Below the pieces are notes generated by a model, which was not told the origin of the DNA, ran no database searches, and saw only the letters and a list, made by a program, of their open reading frames with translations. From PALSA-188 sp963720075 (GTDB lineage: Bacteria > Acidobacteriota > Terriglobia > Terriglobales > Acidobacteriaceae): 64,000 nucleotides of DNA. Of the stretch, positions 43,988-51,639 are shown one piece after another. How positions within the stretch are numbered: the first letter of the stretch is position 1; each line of letters begins with the position of its first letter. The stretch lies in assembly GCA_963720075.1 (NCBI GenBank), contig CAVREG010000019.1, positions 558,001 to 622,000 of the forward strand, read 5' to 3'. A program made the position numbers and the translations under genes.

Positions 43988-44182
43988 TCACCAGGACGGC
44001 ACCCGTTCCCCGAACTCGTCGTGGCAAAAACTACCCCACTCCCATTGTTGCGGTTCGAGCACCAATCTGCGCTTCACCGGATTCTCATGCATGTAGCGAA
44101 TCTTCTCCGCACGTTTGTGGTCCGTGAATACCACAAAATCGCAGAAACGACGCTGCCATATACGGCGAACGAAGTGTCCACC
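43988..44182 (-). pseudogene. Relic of a REP-associated tyrosine transposase (IS200-like Y1 family), C-terminal part
   Basis: On the minus strand an uninterrupted frame reads GHFVRRIWQRRFCDFVVF, DHKRAEKIRYMHENPVKRRL, VLEPQQWEWGSF and then a stop. This is the C-terminal signature of RAYT transposases (WQ.RFYDF.V, K..YIH.NPV..GLV, W.WSSF). An in-frame TGA at 44183-44185 ends it upstream, and the catalytic HUH/Tyr part is not found. The rest of the 727-bp gap 43737-44463 shows no gene. RAYTs are thought to move REP palindromes, which are present elsewhere in the window. Confidence 0.8.
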
Positions 44183-44340
44183 TCATGCTCCCACTGCCCT
44201 TCCGAGTTTGACCTCGTTTCAGGAATCCGTCATAACTACATTTCACGCCGAAAGGCGGCGCAATGATATTTATTGGGATGGTTTAGCTAAAACCTGTAAC
44301 TCCTTTGTCAGTAAGATTTTGCGTATAAGTCACATGTATC

Positions 44341-44376
44341 CATAGATTTGGGATTTCGACATTGCCTAAATCTATG
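44341..44376. repeat. 9-bp perfect inverted repeat upstream of the PEGA gene
   Basis: CATAGATTT (44341-44349) and AAATCTATG (44368-44376) are separated by 18 nt. It could be an operator or an old terminator stem; there is no T-run. Confidence 0.55.
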
Positions 44377-44395
44377 ATTCCAATATACCGACCCC

Positions 44396-44419
44396 GGGGG
44401 GAGGGGAGGGGGGGCCGGA
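44396..44419 (+). other. G-tract (possible G-quadruplex) upstream of the PEGA gene
   Basis: G runs of 6, 4 and 7 (44396-44401, 44403-44406, 44408-44414) are separated by single A, followed by GG and GG. It lies about 45-70 nt upstream of the start codon on the coding strand. Long G runs are also error-prone in sequencing. Confidence 0.45.
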
Positions 44420-44463
44420 GGAGTAAAATCTCTTAACTGGCCGAAGGATAGGGAGCACACATC

Positions 44464-45084
44464 ATGGCAACCATCCGCGTGAGGCAGCGCTTGCACGAGC
44501 TGTGCGCTGTTTTCATTCTTACCTTCATCGTTATCCTCGTTGCAAATCCGATATACGCCAAGAATCAGGTACTGGGCGAAGTGGATTTTGAAGGAGCAAC
44601 CAGCATTGAACAGGACTCCGGGGTCTGGATTGATGGGCAGTATCTCGGGTATTTGAAAGAGCTCAAGGGATCGAAGAAGGTATTGCTTTTGCCAGGACAG
44701 CACCAGATCTCGGTGCGTCATGACGGATACAAAGATTTCACGCAGCAAATAAATTTGCAGCCTGCGGAAAAGCAGACTGTTCAAGTCACATTAGAAAAAG
44801 ATCTTCAGTTTCAAATGCCCGCCGTGACCGCAGAGATTAAGTTGTCGGTTGATCCCGACCGCGCCGCCGTCTTTGTAGACGGCCTTCTGGCCGGACATGC
44901 CGGCGAATTGGGCGGAATTGGGAAGAGCATGCTGGTCGCCCCGGGAAAGCGAAAAATCACCATCAGTCTTCCCGGGTATCAAACCTTTGAAACCGAGGTG
45001 GATCTCGCTCCTCATCAAAAATTCACTCTGAAAACCAAGCTGTTAAAGATTACGGCTGCGCCGCAGTCTTCGCCTCCGCAATGA
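44464..45084 (+). CDS. PEGA domain protein, exported
   Basis: 206 residues. A hydrophobic signal (LCAVFILTFIVILVANPIYA) is followed by two PEGA-type repeats. The first is SGVWIDGQYLGYLKEL with LLLPGQHQISVRHDGYKDF (~52-100). The second is AAVFVDGLLAGHAGELGG with LVAPGKRKITISLPGYQTF (~138-185). PEGA domains are short surface beta modules found in envelope proteins. There is no enzymatic domain. Its start codon follows an unusual G-rich leader and a weak GGGAG. Confidence 0.82.
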   Translation: MATIRVRQRLHELCAVFILTFIVILVANPIYAKNQVLGEVDFEGATSIEQDSGVWIDGQYLGYLKELKGSKKVLLLPGQHQISVRHDGYKDFTQQINLQPAEKQTVQVTLEKDLQFQMPAVTAEIKLSVDPDRAAVFVDGLLAGHAGELGGIGKSMLVAPGKRKITISLPGYQTFETEVDLAPHQKFTLKTKLLKITAAPQSSPPQ

Positions 45085-45185
45085 GAAGGACCCGTCTCTA
45101 TCACACGTCGCTATGAATTGAGGGCGCGACGGGGGGCGCCAGCGAAGCACTCACCACGCGGTCCTGGGCCTGAGGGGCGTAGTTC

Positions 45186-45272
45186 ATGATTCAACCTACT
45201 TACAAAGGCGTGGAAATTGAAATGGAGCTTGGTCAGTTTGAGCATGGCCGGAAGTGCGATTACACGGCTTAA
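45186..45272 (+). CDS. Possible 28-residue ORF, perhaps a truncated gene
   Basis: ATG at 45186 with GAGG about 10 nt upstream; TAA at 45270-45272. The sequence has a well-formed start (IQPTYKGVEIEMELGQFE) but stops abruptly just as a conserved-looking segment begins (GRKCDYTA). It could be a truncated relic of a slightly longer small protein. It overlaps the T-tract side of the htrA terminator, which argues against a functional gene. Confidence 0.22.
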   Translation: MIQPTYKGVEIEMELGQFEHGRKCDYTA

Positions 45273-45315
45273 AAGAAAAAACTACGCCGTGGATGAGGGC
45301 CCAACCTCATCCACG
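45271..45315 (-). terminator. Rho-independent terminator of htrA
   Basis: On the minus strand a perfect 11-bp stem (CGTGGATGAGG/CCTCATCCACG, loop of 6) is followed after six bases by TTTTTTCTTTT. It begins 20 bp beyond the htrA stop codon. Confidence 0.88.
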
Positions 45316-45335
45316 AATCGCAGCGCATCACCCAG

Positions 45336-46901
45336 CTAGGAGGCATCAGGTGAATGTAAAACTCGGAAGGTGTTGCCACCGCGCGACCAAACGAGCAGCA
45401 GAGCGTCTTGTCCCTTAGGAACCGCTGACAACGCTCGCTGCACGTCCGCCGCACTATTCATCTGGTGACGGTTAACGCCTTCCACCACATCTCCGGGTTG
45501 CAATCCCGCATCGTCTGCGGGACTACCGGGCATTACGCGCTCAATGACCGCGCCCTGCACGTTTCCTGGAGCTTGCAACTGCTGACGGGTGTCGGGGGTT
45601 ACGTCCCCTAGACCCAATCCCCAACGGGCCTTACCATGCTGGCCGCCGTTTCCATTCTCGGCAACGTCGTGTTTTCCCATTTCTTCCAGCGTCACCGGAA
45701 TCGTTTCATCTTTACCATCGCGAAGCACCATCAACTTCAAGGTAGTGCCAGGACTCTTCTGGCCAACTTCTACTTGCAATTCGCCCGCGTCGCTTACTTT
45801 TTGTCCGTCCATTTCAGAGATAACATCCCCTACTTTTAAGCCAGCTTTCGCGCCCGGTGAATCAGGTTCGACCTGAGTAACAACGGCTCCTCTGTTGTCC
45901 TTCACTTCGAAAAACTTGGAATTGTCCGGCGTGATGTCGGTAATTCCAATTCCGATGTAGCCGTGGGTCACCTTGCCATACTTGATCAAGGCTTCGACCG
46001 TCGGCTTCACAATTTGAGTGGGAATCGCAAAGCCCATTCCGGAGAACGATCCGGAAGGCGAAACCAGGAAAGTGTTAATTCCCACGACTTCACCGCGAGC
46101 GTCCACCAGCGGACCTCCGGAGTTTCCAGGATTGATCGCGGCGTCGGTTTGAATAAATTCACCCGGCTTGCGCGCATCATCGGTATATGGATTCGGACGA
46201 TTTAACGCGCTGACAATTCCACGCGTAACCGTGAACCGAAATCCAAATGGATTTCCAAAAGCCAGAACCGTCTCGCCGGGACGCAACTGGGTCGAATTTC
46301 CCCAAGGAACGCTCGGCAAATTTGTGGCGTTAACTTTGATTACCGCAAGATCGGTCAAAGGATCAGTGCCGATTAACTTTGCCGGCAAAATCCTGCGATC
46401 GCCCATCGTGACTCGAATATCCGTCTCGCCATCCACTACATGGTTGTTAGTAACGATGTAGCCATCAGGCGAAATAATTACGCCGGTGCCAATGCCGTGT
46501 TCGACTCGCTGCTGCGGCTGCTGTTGCATGTGCTGGCCGAAGAACGGACCGAAAAATTGCTGCATGCCATCAGGTAGTCCGCCTTCGTCCGACACATCTT
46601 GTTTTGATTTTGAAGTTACCGCGACATTCACGATCGCGGGGGTAACTCGCGCCGCCAGCGTCTCCATCGCGCGGTCGAGCGCGAGCAGTGGTGCAACGCT
46701 ATTGTCGTCAAGCGCCGCGGTCGCCGGTGCCGGTGTTGCTGCCTTTGCTATAGTAGGCCTTAAGGTTACGAATCCCGCCAAAGATGCGACGGCGGCAACC
46801 GCTAGCACCGGGATTATCAGGCGCTGCTTTATTCCCTTCCTTGGTTTTTTCTCATTTACATCTTCGTTTGATGTTGGTTGGTTTTGGTTCAAACTGCTCA
46901 T
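45336..46901 (-). CDS. degP: HtrA/DegP-type periplasmic serine protease with two PDZ domains
   Basis: 521 residues from the ATG at 46901 (AGGAG 7 nt upstream; an ATG at 46907 is too close to it). An N-terminal membrane anchor (LIIPVLAVAAVASLAGFVTL, ~28-47) is followed by the trypsin-like domain: His in VTNNHVVDG (~153), Asp in DPLTDLAVIKV (~185) and Ser in INPGNSGGPLVD (~261). PDZ1 (~300-395; GYIGIGITDI) and PDZ2 (~425-515) follow. It has a Q-rich LA loop (GQHMQQQPQQ). It degrades or refolds damaged envelope proteins. An operator-like palindrome 19 nt upstream matches that of blaI, suggesting BlaI control. Confidence 0.95.
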   Translation of the reverse strand: MSSLNQNQPTSNEDVNEKKPRKGIKQRLIIPVLAVAAVASLAGFVTLRPTIAKAATPAPATAALDDNSVAPLLALDRAMETLAARVTPAIVNVAVTSKSKQDVSDEGGLPDGMQQFFGPFFGQHMQQQPQQRVEHGIGTGVIISPDGYIVTNNHVVDGETDIRVTMGDRRILPAKLIGTDPLTDLAVIKVNATNLPSVPWGNSTQLRPGETVLAFGNPFGFRFTVTRGIVSALNRPNPYTDDARKPGEFIQTDAAINPGNSGGPLVDARGEVVGINTFLVSPSGSFSGMGFAIPTQIVKPTVEALIKYGKVTHGYIGIGITDITPDNSKFFEVKDNRGAVVTQVEPDSPGAKAGLKVGDVISEMDGQKVSDAGELQVEVGQKSPGTTLKLMVLRDGKDETIPVTLEEMGKHDVAENGNGGQHGKARWGLGLGDVTPDTRQQLQAPGNVQGAVIERVMPGSPADDAGLQPGDVVEGVNRHQMNSAADVQRALSAVPKGQDALLLVWSRGGNTFRVLHSPDAS

Positions 46902-46919
46902 TTCCATTCTCCTTTTAGT

Positions 46920-46935
46920 AACTAATTATTTAGTT
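46920..46935 (-). promoter_or_regulatory. Putative BlaI-type operator upstream of htrA
   Basis: AACTAA-TTAT-TTAGTT is a perfect 6-bp inverted repeat with a 4-nt spacer, ending 18 nt before the htrA start codon. With the flanking AGT it matches the site upstream of blaI (48786-48806) in 17 of 18 consecutive positions. A weak -35-like TTGGCA lies at 46957-46952 on the minus strand, so the operator would overlap the -10 region. Confidence 0.7.
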
Positions 46936-46976
46936 TCTTGAAATTAAATTTTGCCAATGCTTGCTCGCATACCCTC

Positions 46977-48359
46977 TTAAACTTTCTTCGCCGGAAGTGT
47001 GTTCTGAGCCGCCGTAGCAGGCGTGAAGACTGTCAGCTTCCAAACGCGAACGGTCCAGTACTCCGCTGACTGGCCGTCACCCTGAAATCGCGTCACCACG
47101 AACAGTGTTTGTGTGAAAGCCCTGCTGCTGACGACTGCGGCTCTGCCCTGCAAGGGAGATGTATATCTCTCGTTGCGCGGGAATTTTGCTTCGATCATAT
47201 TATGACCGAGAATGTTTTGACCTTCGCTTCTGGTTGGCGCGAAAGTATGCTTCGTGGGGAACGAAGCTGCGTGAAATGTCCGGCGCGGAAGCGGCGCTGC
47301 AGACGCTACAAGCGCAGGCGAAACTTCCACCGGCTTCACCGAAACTTCTTTCGCGGCGGCGGCTAGTGCAGCTGGAGTCTTATCGCTGAACGCCACCATA
47401 CCCGGCAAGCGCGGCAGAATCACGAATCCTAACGCCAAAGATCCCGCTAACAGGAGCGATGCAGGCCTCCACATGCCACTCTTGCCAGGCTGCCGAACTT
47501 CCAGAATTTGCGCGATCCGGGCGGATGTTTGGCGCATGCGGCTCACCGCGGCTTGAGCCAGAGAAAACCCTCGTCGCACGAAACTTCTCTCGGCAACTGA
47601 GAGAAGGGATTGCGCGTAGGCTCTTCGATTCCCGGTGTGAGCCAGAACAATGTCGTCGCAGGCCATTTCTCGTTCCAGAGAAATCCGCTTTTCGATCCAC
47701 CACACCGCGGGATGGAAAAACAACATTGCCTGAATAAGCTTTTGCAACAGATTGGTCCAATCATCCCAGCGGCCGACGTGAGCCAACTCATGCAGCAACA
47801 CCGGCCTTAGTTGTGACGAAGACAAATCCTGCAACGCCCACGCAGGCAATATGACCAGGGGGCTGAAGAATCCGATCGCAGTCGGCACGCTCAATTCGTC
47901 TGAAACGCAAATCTGCACCGCTCTCGGGCAGCGCAATTCCCGTAGAGTTTCCTGAAGCACCGGGTCGACGCTTGTGACGGCAATGCTTCTGCAATTTTGG
48001 CGCAGTCTTCGAAGTCTCACGAGTCCGGCTGCGACTCGCAGCAACGCGATGGTGGCGCAGACGCCCCAGACTGTGAAAGCGAATATCGCCCAGGAGCTTG
48101 AAATGGTTATGAGCGAATGCGAAGAGCCGCCGCTTGTGGAATAAACTGGATGAGACCGCATGCGTTCGATCAGCGGTAAGAGCAAAATAGCTAGCAGCGC
48201 ACTGTACAAAACGGCAAACCGCGTCCTTGAACCGTGACGCCCCCATACCCGCAATGCGCCCCAAACTAACAGGGCGATTGGAATCCCCCCCGCAATGTAC
48301 AGAACAATTCCGGCTACCGTCGCGTCCGCGATTGCCTGCAGGGGGATAGACGAAATCAT
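46977..48359 (-). CDS. BlaR1/MecR1-like M56 family membrane metallopeptidase
   Basis: 460 residues. Membrane helices lie near 12-38, 48-66 and 88-112. A cytoplasmic M56 domain has the zinc motif LLHELAHVGRWDD (HExxH, ~189) and a downstream EREMACD that supplies the third ligand. A fourth helix (~300-322) leads to a ~140-residue extracytoplasmic tail of low complexity. It lacks a penicillin-binding sensor domain, so the signal is probably not a beta-lactam. The start overlaps the blaI stop by 4 bp (ATGA), indicating translational coupling. It likely cleaves the repressor when activated. Confidence 0.9.
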   Translation of the reverse strand: MISSIPLQAIADATVAGIVLYIAGGIPIALLVWGALRVWGRHGSRTRFAVLYSALLAILLLPLIERMRSHPVYSTSGGSSHSLITISSSWAIFAFTVWGVCATIALLRVAAGLVRLRRLRQNCRSIAVTSVDPVLQETLRELRCPRAVQICVSDELSVPTAIGFFSPLVILPAWALQDLSSSQLRPVLLHELAHVGRWDDWTNLLQKLIQAMLFFHPAVWWIEKRISLEREMACDDIVLAHTGNRRAYAQSLLSVAERSFVRRGFSLAQAAVSRMRQTSARIAQILEVRQPGKSGMWRPASLLLAGSLALGFVILPRLPGMVAFSDKTPAALAAAAKEVSVKPVEVSPALVASAAPLPRRTFHAASFPTKHTFAPTRSEGQNILGHNMIEAKFPRNERYTSPLQGRAAVVSSRAFTQTLFVVTRFQGDGQSAEYWTVRVWKLTVFTPATAAQNTLPAKKV

Positions 48360-48739
48360 GACTCTTCCCCTTCTCGCAGCAGTCCGCGAAGGCGTTTCAG
48401 CTCTTCCTCATCAATGCTCTTGTCCTCCAGGATGTTGAGAACCAAGAGTTCGTGCGAATCCTTAAAAAAGCGACTGATCAAATGGCGAACTTCAGAACGA
48501 GTCGCATCCTGACGCTCCACAACCGGCATGTAAACGTGCGCGCGCCCATCCTTTACATGGCCCACATAGCCCTTCTTTTCAAGAATCCGGATCGTGGTCA
48601 AAACCGAGTTGTAAGCAAGCGGCCGCTTTTCCGGCAGCGACTCGACGACTTCCTGAACGGTGGCCTTCCCTTTCTGCCACAAAACATCCATCAGTCGCAA
48701 TTCAGCTTCGGTGAGCGTTGCCGATTTTCTTGGAGGCAC
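48356..48739 (-). CDS. BlaI/MecI/CopY family transcriptional repressor
   Basis: 127 residues with a winged-helix DNA-binding domain: LTEAELRLMDVLWQKGKATVQEVVESL, then LAYNSVLTTIRILEKKGYVGHVKDGRAHVYMP. A C-terminal dimerisation helix follows, the usual target of BlaR1 cleavage. The length is typical. The start is GTG at 48739 with GGGAG ~7 nt upstream. A 14-bp perfect palindrome lies 51-64 nt upstream, and a near-copy precedes htrA. It is expected to repress its own operon with blaR1 and, by inference, htrA. Confidence 0.93.
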   Translation of the reverse strand: MPPRKSATLTEAELRLMDVLWQKGKATVQEVVESLPEKRPLAYNSVLTTIRILEKKGYVGHVKDGRAHVYMPVVERQDATRSEVRHLISRFFKDSHELLVLNILEDKSIDEEELKRLRGLLREGEES

Positions 48740-48788
48740 CAGAATCTCCCGCGTTCAGTGTAGTTAGACGCAGGAAATCGCGAAAAGT

Positions 48789-48804
48789 AACTAATTAATT
48801 AGTG
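48789..48804 (-). promoter_or_regulatory. Putative BlaI autoregulatory operator
   Basis: The core ACTAATTAATTAGT (48790-48803) is a perfect 14-bp palindrome; the ACTA..TAGT arms resemble known BlaI/MecI operators. It shares AGTAACTAATTAWTTAGT with the site in front of htrA. Confidence 0.75.
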
Positions 48805-48928
48805 ATAAAATTAAAACCATCTATGCGCTTCATTATAAATGACTTAGTCTATATATGTCGTCTCAGTTTGATCTAAACGAGGCTCGGATTCGGGTCCGGT
48901 CGCTCTTATGCCCCAATGCATACGGCGG

Positions 48929-49660
48929 CTAGGCGTAAAGGGAGAGATTCTTTTGCAGCCGCCAAATGAGATAGGGCAGCACCCCGAAGGTGAAAATAAC
49001 AAGAGCATATAGCAGTTCAGCAGGAACAGCTTGGCCAGAAGGCCCGAGGCCAAAGAACCTCATTGTGATATGTCCCAATCCATGAGGCACTACGGTTCGA
49101 CTCGCCTGAATCTGGGCGGTGCCGCCCATCAATGCGACCAGAACCAAACCGACAGCAGGCCAAATTTCCTTCAATCTCTGACGGGCAGCGATGAGTCCTA
49201 TTCCCCAACCGACGAGAACCGGCGCGGTGAAATAGTACAACTTGCCAGCTTGGAAATAGATATTCGCGAACCCGTCCACCGGGCCAATTGGGCGACCCCC
49301 GAAAGGCGTATCGGCTCCTGGCATAAAGATTTTCCAACCACACCACAAATAGAAGCAGGCAACGAAATAGGCCACAGCCAGGAATAAAATAGGGCCAAGA
49401 CCGAACATCGCCCACGGCGCTCGGACAGACCAAGCTCGGAACTGACGCTGCTCGATCATGGCCTTGGCGAGACCATCCATGCTTCCGAGCCGGCCGAGCG
49501 CAGCGGATTCCGCATCCGCTGGGTTCCGGCCAGCGCGTTCTTCTTCCGCCTGCAGGTCGGCAAAATGATCCGCAAGCTCGTTCAGGTAGCGCCGCACATG
49601 TCGTGGCGCGACGCCAGCCCGCAGCAAGTGTTCGCGAAGTTCATGCAATAACTTTGGCAT
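48929..49660 (-). CDS. Membrane protein with permease-prefix/HAAS-like N-terminal domain (PadR-coupled)
   Basis: 243 residues from MPKLLHEL (ATG 49660). The N-terminal ~70 residues (HLLRAGVAPRHVRRYLNELADHFADLQAEE, then AALGRLGSMDGLAKAMIEQRQF) form the helical HAAS/permease-prefix module that is usually paired with PadR regulators. Five hydrophobic helices follow (~85-110, 138-158, 165-183, 203-225). The start lies inside the padR gene (20-bp overlap), indicating coupled translation. The function is unknown; such modules are thought to interact with the PadR partner. Confidence 0.82.
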   Translation of the reverse strand: MPKLLHELREHLLRAGVAPRHVRRYLNELADHFADLQAEEERAGRNPADAESAALGRLGSMDGLAKAMIEQRQFRAWSVRAPWAMFGLGPILFLAVAYFVACFYLWCGWKIFMPGADTPFGGRPIGPVDGFANIYFQAGKLYYFTAPVLVGWGIGLIAARQRLKEIWPAVGLVLVALMGGTAQIQASRTVVPHGLGHITMRFFGLGPSGQAVPAELLYALVIFTFGVLPYLIWRLQKNLSLYA

Positions 49661-49997
49661 GTTGTTCTCCCGCAAGCATCTTTCGGATTGCGGCCGCGAG
49701 ATTGGTCCAAGCCTCCGACAGATCAGCCAGGCGACGCGATCCGACGCGCGTTACCGAATAATAAATACGACTACGACCGTTCACAGTCTTGCGCCGCGAC
49801 TTGAGCGCTCCATCGCGTTCCAACCCGTGCAGCACCGGATAGACCACACCTTCGCCGACTGCGATTACCGCGTCGGTGCGGCTGCGGATCGCCTGAACGA
49901 TCTCATAGCCATACATCTCTTCTTGCTGGAGCAGCCGAAGGATCAGGAGTTCCGGAACTCCATTCATAAAATTCGGATTGGTCTCACGGGATGGCAT
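49641..49997 (-). CDS. PadR family transcriptional regulator
   Basis: 118 residues forming the winged helix of PadR: LLILRLLQQEEMYGYEIVQAIRSRTDAVIAVGEGVVYPVLHGLERDGAL, then SRRKTVNGRSRIYYSVTRVGSRRLADL. A short C-terminal helix makes this the small PadR-s2 type. The ATG is at 49997; an internal ATG (49967) is possible. It overlaps its membrane partner downstream. A short TATGATACAT motif lies 10-25 nt upstream and could be part of an operator, but the symmetry is weak. Confidence 0.92.
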   Translation of the reverse strand: MPSRETNPNFMNGVPELLILRLLQQEEMYGYEIVQAIRSRTDAVIAVGEGVVYPVLHGLERDGALKSRRKTVNGRSRIYYSVTRVGSRRLADLSEAWTNLAAAIRKMLAGEQHAKVIA

Positions 49998-50150
49998 TTA
50001 AGAGCTATGATACATCGAGGTTCTATGCATTGCAAGAGGATAAACGCGCGGTTGCAACTACTGGAAAGTGAGCTCTGGCGAGAAGCGGAAATTCAAAATG
50101 AGACGGCACCACTTTTAAACATCGGTGGCGCTTGCCGTAGAAACTGCCAG

Positions 50151-50717
50151 CTATGTGGTTTCCAGTAGGTGTGGAGTGCCGTTGAGTCGGGTTAGCGCCG
50201 CCTGCTGCCTGACGAGGCGCTCGTGCATTGTGGAGACTTCCCTCAGCGAAAGGCGGAGGCTAGGAAATGCCATCTTAACCCACAGCAGGCACAACACCAA
50301 AATGGAAAGCAGTCTCAATTGAACCGCCGCTGTTACAAGATCCCGTGCCTGCTGTGATCGCTCCGCGCCGGCCACGGGAACGGCTTTGCCCAATCTAATC
50401 AGCAAAGCCGCATTCCTGCTGGCGCACATCACGTATTCAATCGCAGCTCTCAGCCGCAGGCGCTGAATGTCCCTGAAACTGGACGGCGGTAAGTTCTCCC
50501 TGAGAAAGTCTTCTTCCCCGGCATCAATCAGGTTATTAAATGCCAACACATCTAATGGTTCGATTACCGCCTTGGAGCCATTCGTTCCAGCCAGTCCCTT
50601 GGATCGGTCCGCAGCAACACGATAGAGCGCGACTCCCAACAACGCGGCCAGCAATGTGACCGCGATAATGATAATCACATTCATCTGCGTAATAGTTGCG
50701 ACAAGGCTCTGCTCCAT
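50151..50717 (-). CDS. Hypothetical membrane protein (partner of the upstream gene)
   Basis: 188 residues. One N-terminal helix (NVIIIIAVTLLAALLGVALY) and one near 133-152 (LRLLSILVLCLLWVKMAF) flank a helical soluble region (EPLDVLAFNNLIDAGEEDFL, then RLRLRAAIEYVMCASRNAALLIRLG). No family is recognised. The start lies 37 bp inside the preceding gene, so the two are translationally coupled and probably work together. Confidence 0.65.
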   Translation of the reverse strand: MEQSLVATITQMNVIIIIAVTLLAALLGVALYRVAADRSKGLAGTNGSKAVIEPLDVLAFNNLIDAGEEDFLRENLPPSSFRDIQRLRLRAAIEYVMCASRNAALLIRLGKAVPVAGAERSQQARDLVTAAVQLRLLSILVLCLLWVKMAFPSLRLSLREVSTMHERLVRQQAALTRLNGTPHLLETT

Positions 50718-51430
50718 AATTGCACATCCCAGTGTGTCGGCTGCTGTTCGGTTGAAGATGCCGCCTCAGAGTGGGTATAAAAAGCTCTCACCCAGAAGAG
50801 CAAAGCACAGAAGTAAGCAGCGTTAGAGATTAGTGAGAGTGGCTGCTGGCTCGACATGCCCGACTGAAACCTAATGGTGTAAGCGATCAGATTCACGCTG
50901 GTGAATAATCCAAATCCCAAAGCAATCCACAAGGTCTGCGACTTCCATTCGAGTGCCAGCAGCGACGACGCGAGGGCCAGAAGCAATAGCAGTCCTGCCT
51001 GCACAATTTCCGCACTGCGCTCCATCGCGAACATTTGACCTAAATATTTGTAGGAATCCCAACCTGTGCTATAGGCTGCCACGAGGATTGCGGAAAATAG
51101 AAAGAAAACGCTGGCCCATCGCATTAGAGAAGGCCCAATTTGGCGGATTCCCTCGTAGGGACGAAATACATCCGAAAATAATTCGCAAATTACCCCAATT
51201 TGAAGGATTGCCTCAATAGCTTGGAACCCGGCATATGCGTGAAAGTAAGTTTCCTGAAGATGCAGTTGGTAACAAGAGAAGAGAATCCCGAACCTGACCA
51301 ATTGCTCCAGGATGTAAATGAAGAATAGCGGATACTCGCGATAACTTTTTTGGCGCCATATACGGTATGCGATCGCCCCCTGCAAAGGAGCGGAAAGCAG
51401 CCAAAGCGCATATACCGCAAAGTTCGACAT
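50681..51430 (-). CDS. Hypothetical seven-helix membrane protein
   Basis: 249 residues with about seven hydrophobic helices evenly spaced from residue 5 to 215. The N-terminus YALWLLSAPLQGAIAYRIWRQKSYREYPLFFIYIL is followed by a YQLHLQETYFHAYAGFQAIE loop. I have seen this N-terminal style in uncharacterised acidobacterial membrane proteins but know no function. It overlaps the downstream gene. There is no strong ribosome-binding site before the ATG. Confidence 0.7.
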   Translation of the reverse strand: MSNFAVYALWLLSAPLQGAIAYRIWRQKSYREYPLFFIYILEQLVRFGILFSCYQLHLQETYFHAYAGFQAIEAILQIGVICELFSDVFRPYEGIRQIGPSLMRWASVFFLFSAILVAAYSTGWDSYKYLGQMFAMERSAEIVQAGLLLLLALASSLLALEWKSQTLWIALGFGLFTSVNLIAYTIRFQSGMSSQQPLSLISNAAYFCALLFWVRAFYTHSEAASSTEQQPTHWDVQLWSRALSQLLRR

Positions 51431-51639
51431 TAGAACACACTAATCTTGAGAAGGTAGCACGATATGGCGGATACCGACCCACAATTATTTCTTCCATTCC
51501 CATTTTGGCAGGTTTCGTGACAGGGATGGACCCGCCCTCCCGCACGGGTTCGGAGGAGCAAGCCAAGCTCCGGATTATCCTATTGTTTTCTTTGGTTTGG
51601 AGATAAATAGCAGATTCTCGTTCACGATCTTCACCCAAA

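Noticed and set aside
50007..50030. PadR operator in the padR leader
   Set aside because: Only short arms (ATG/CAT) are symmetric; not strong enough to call as a separate feature.
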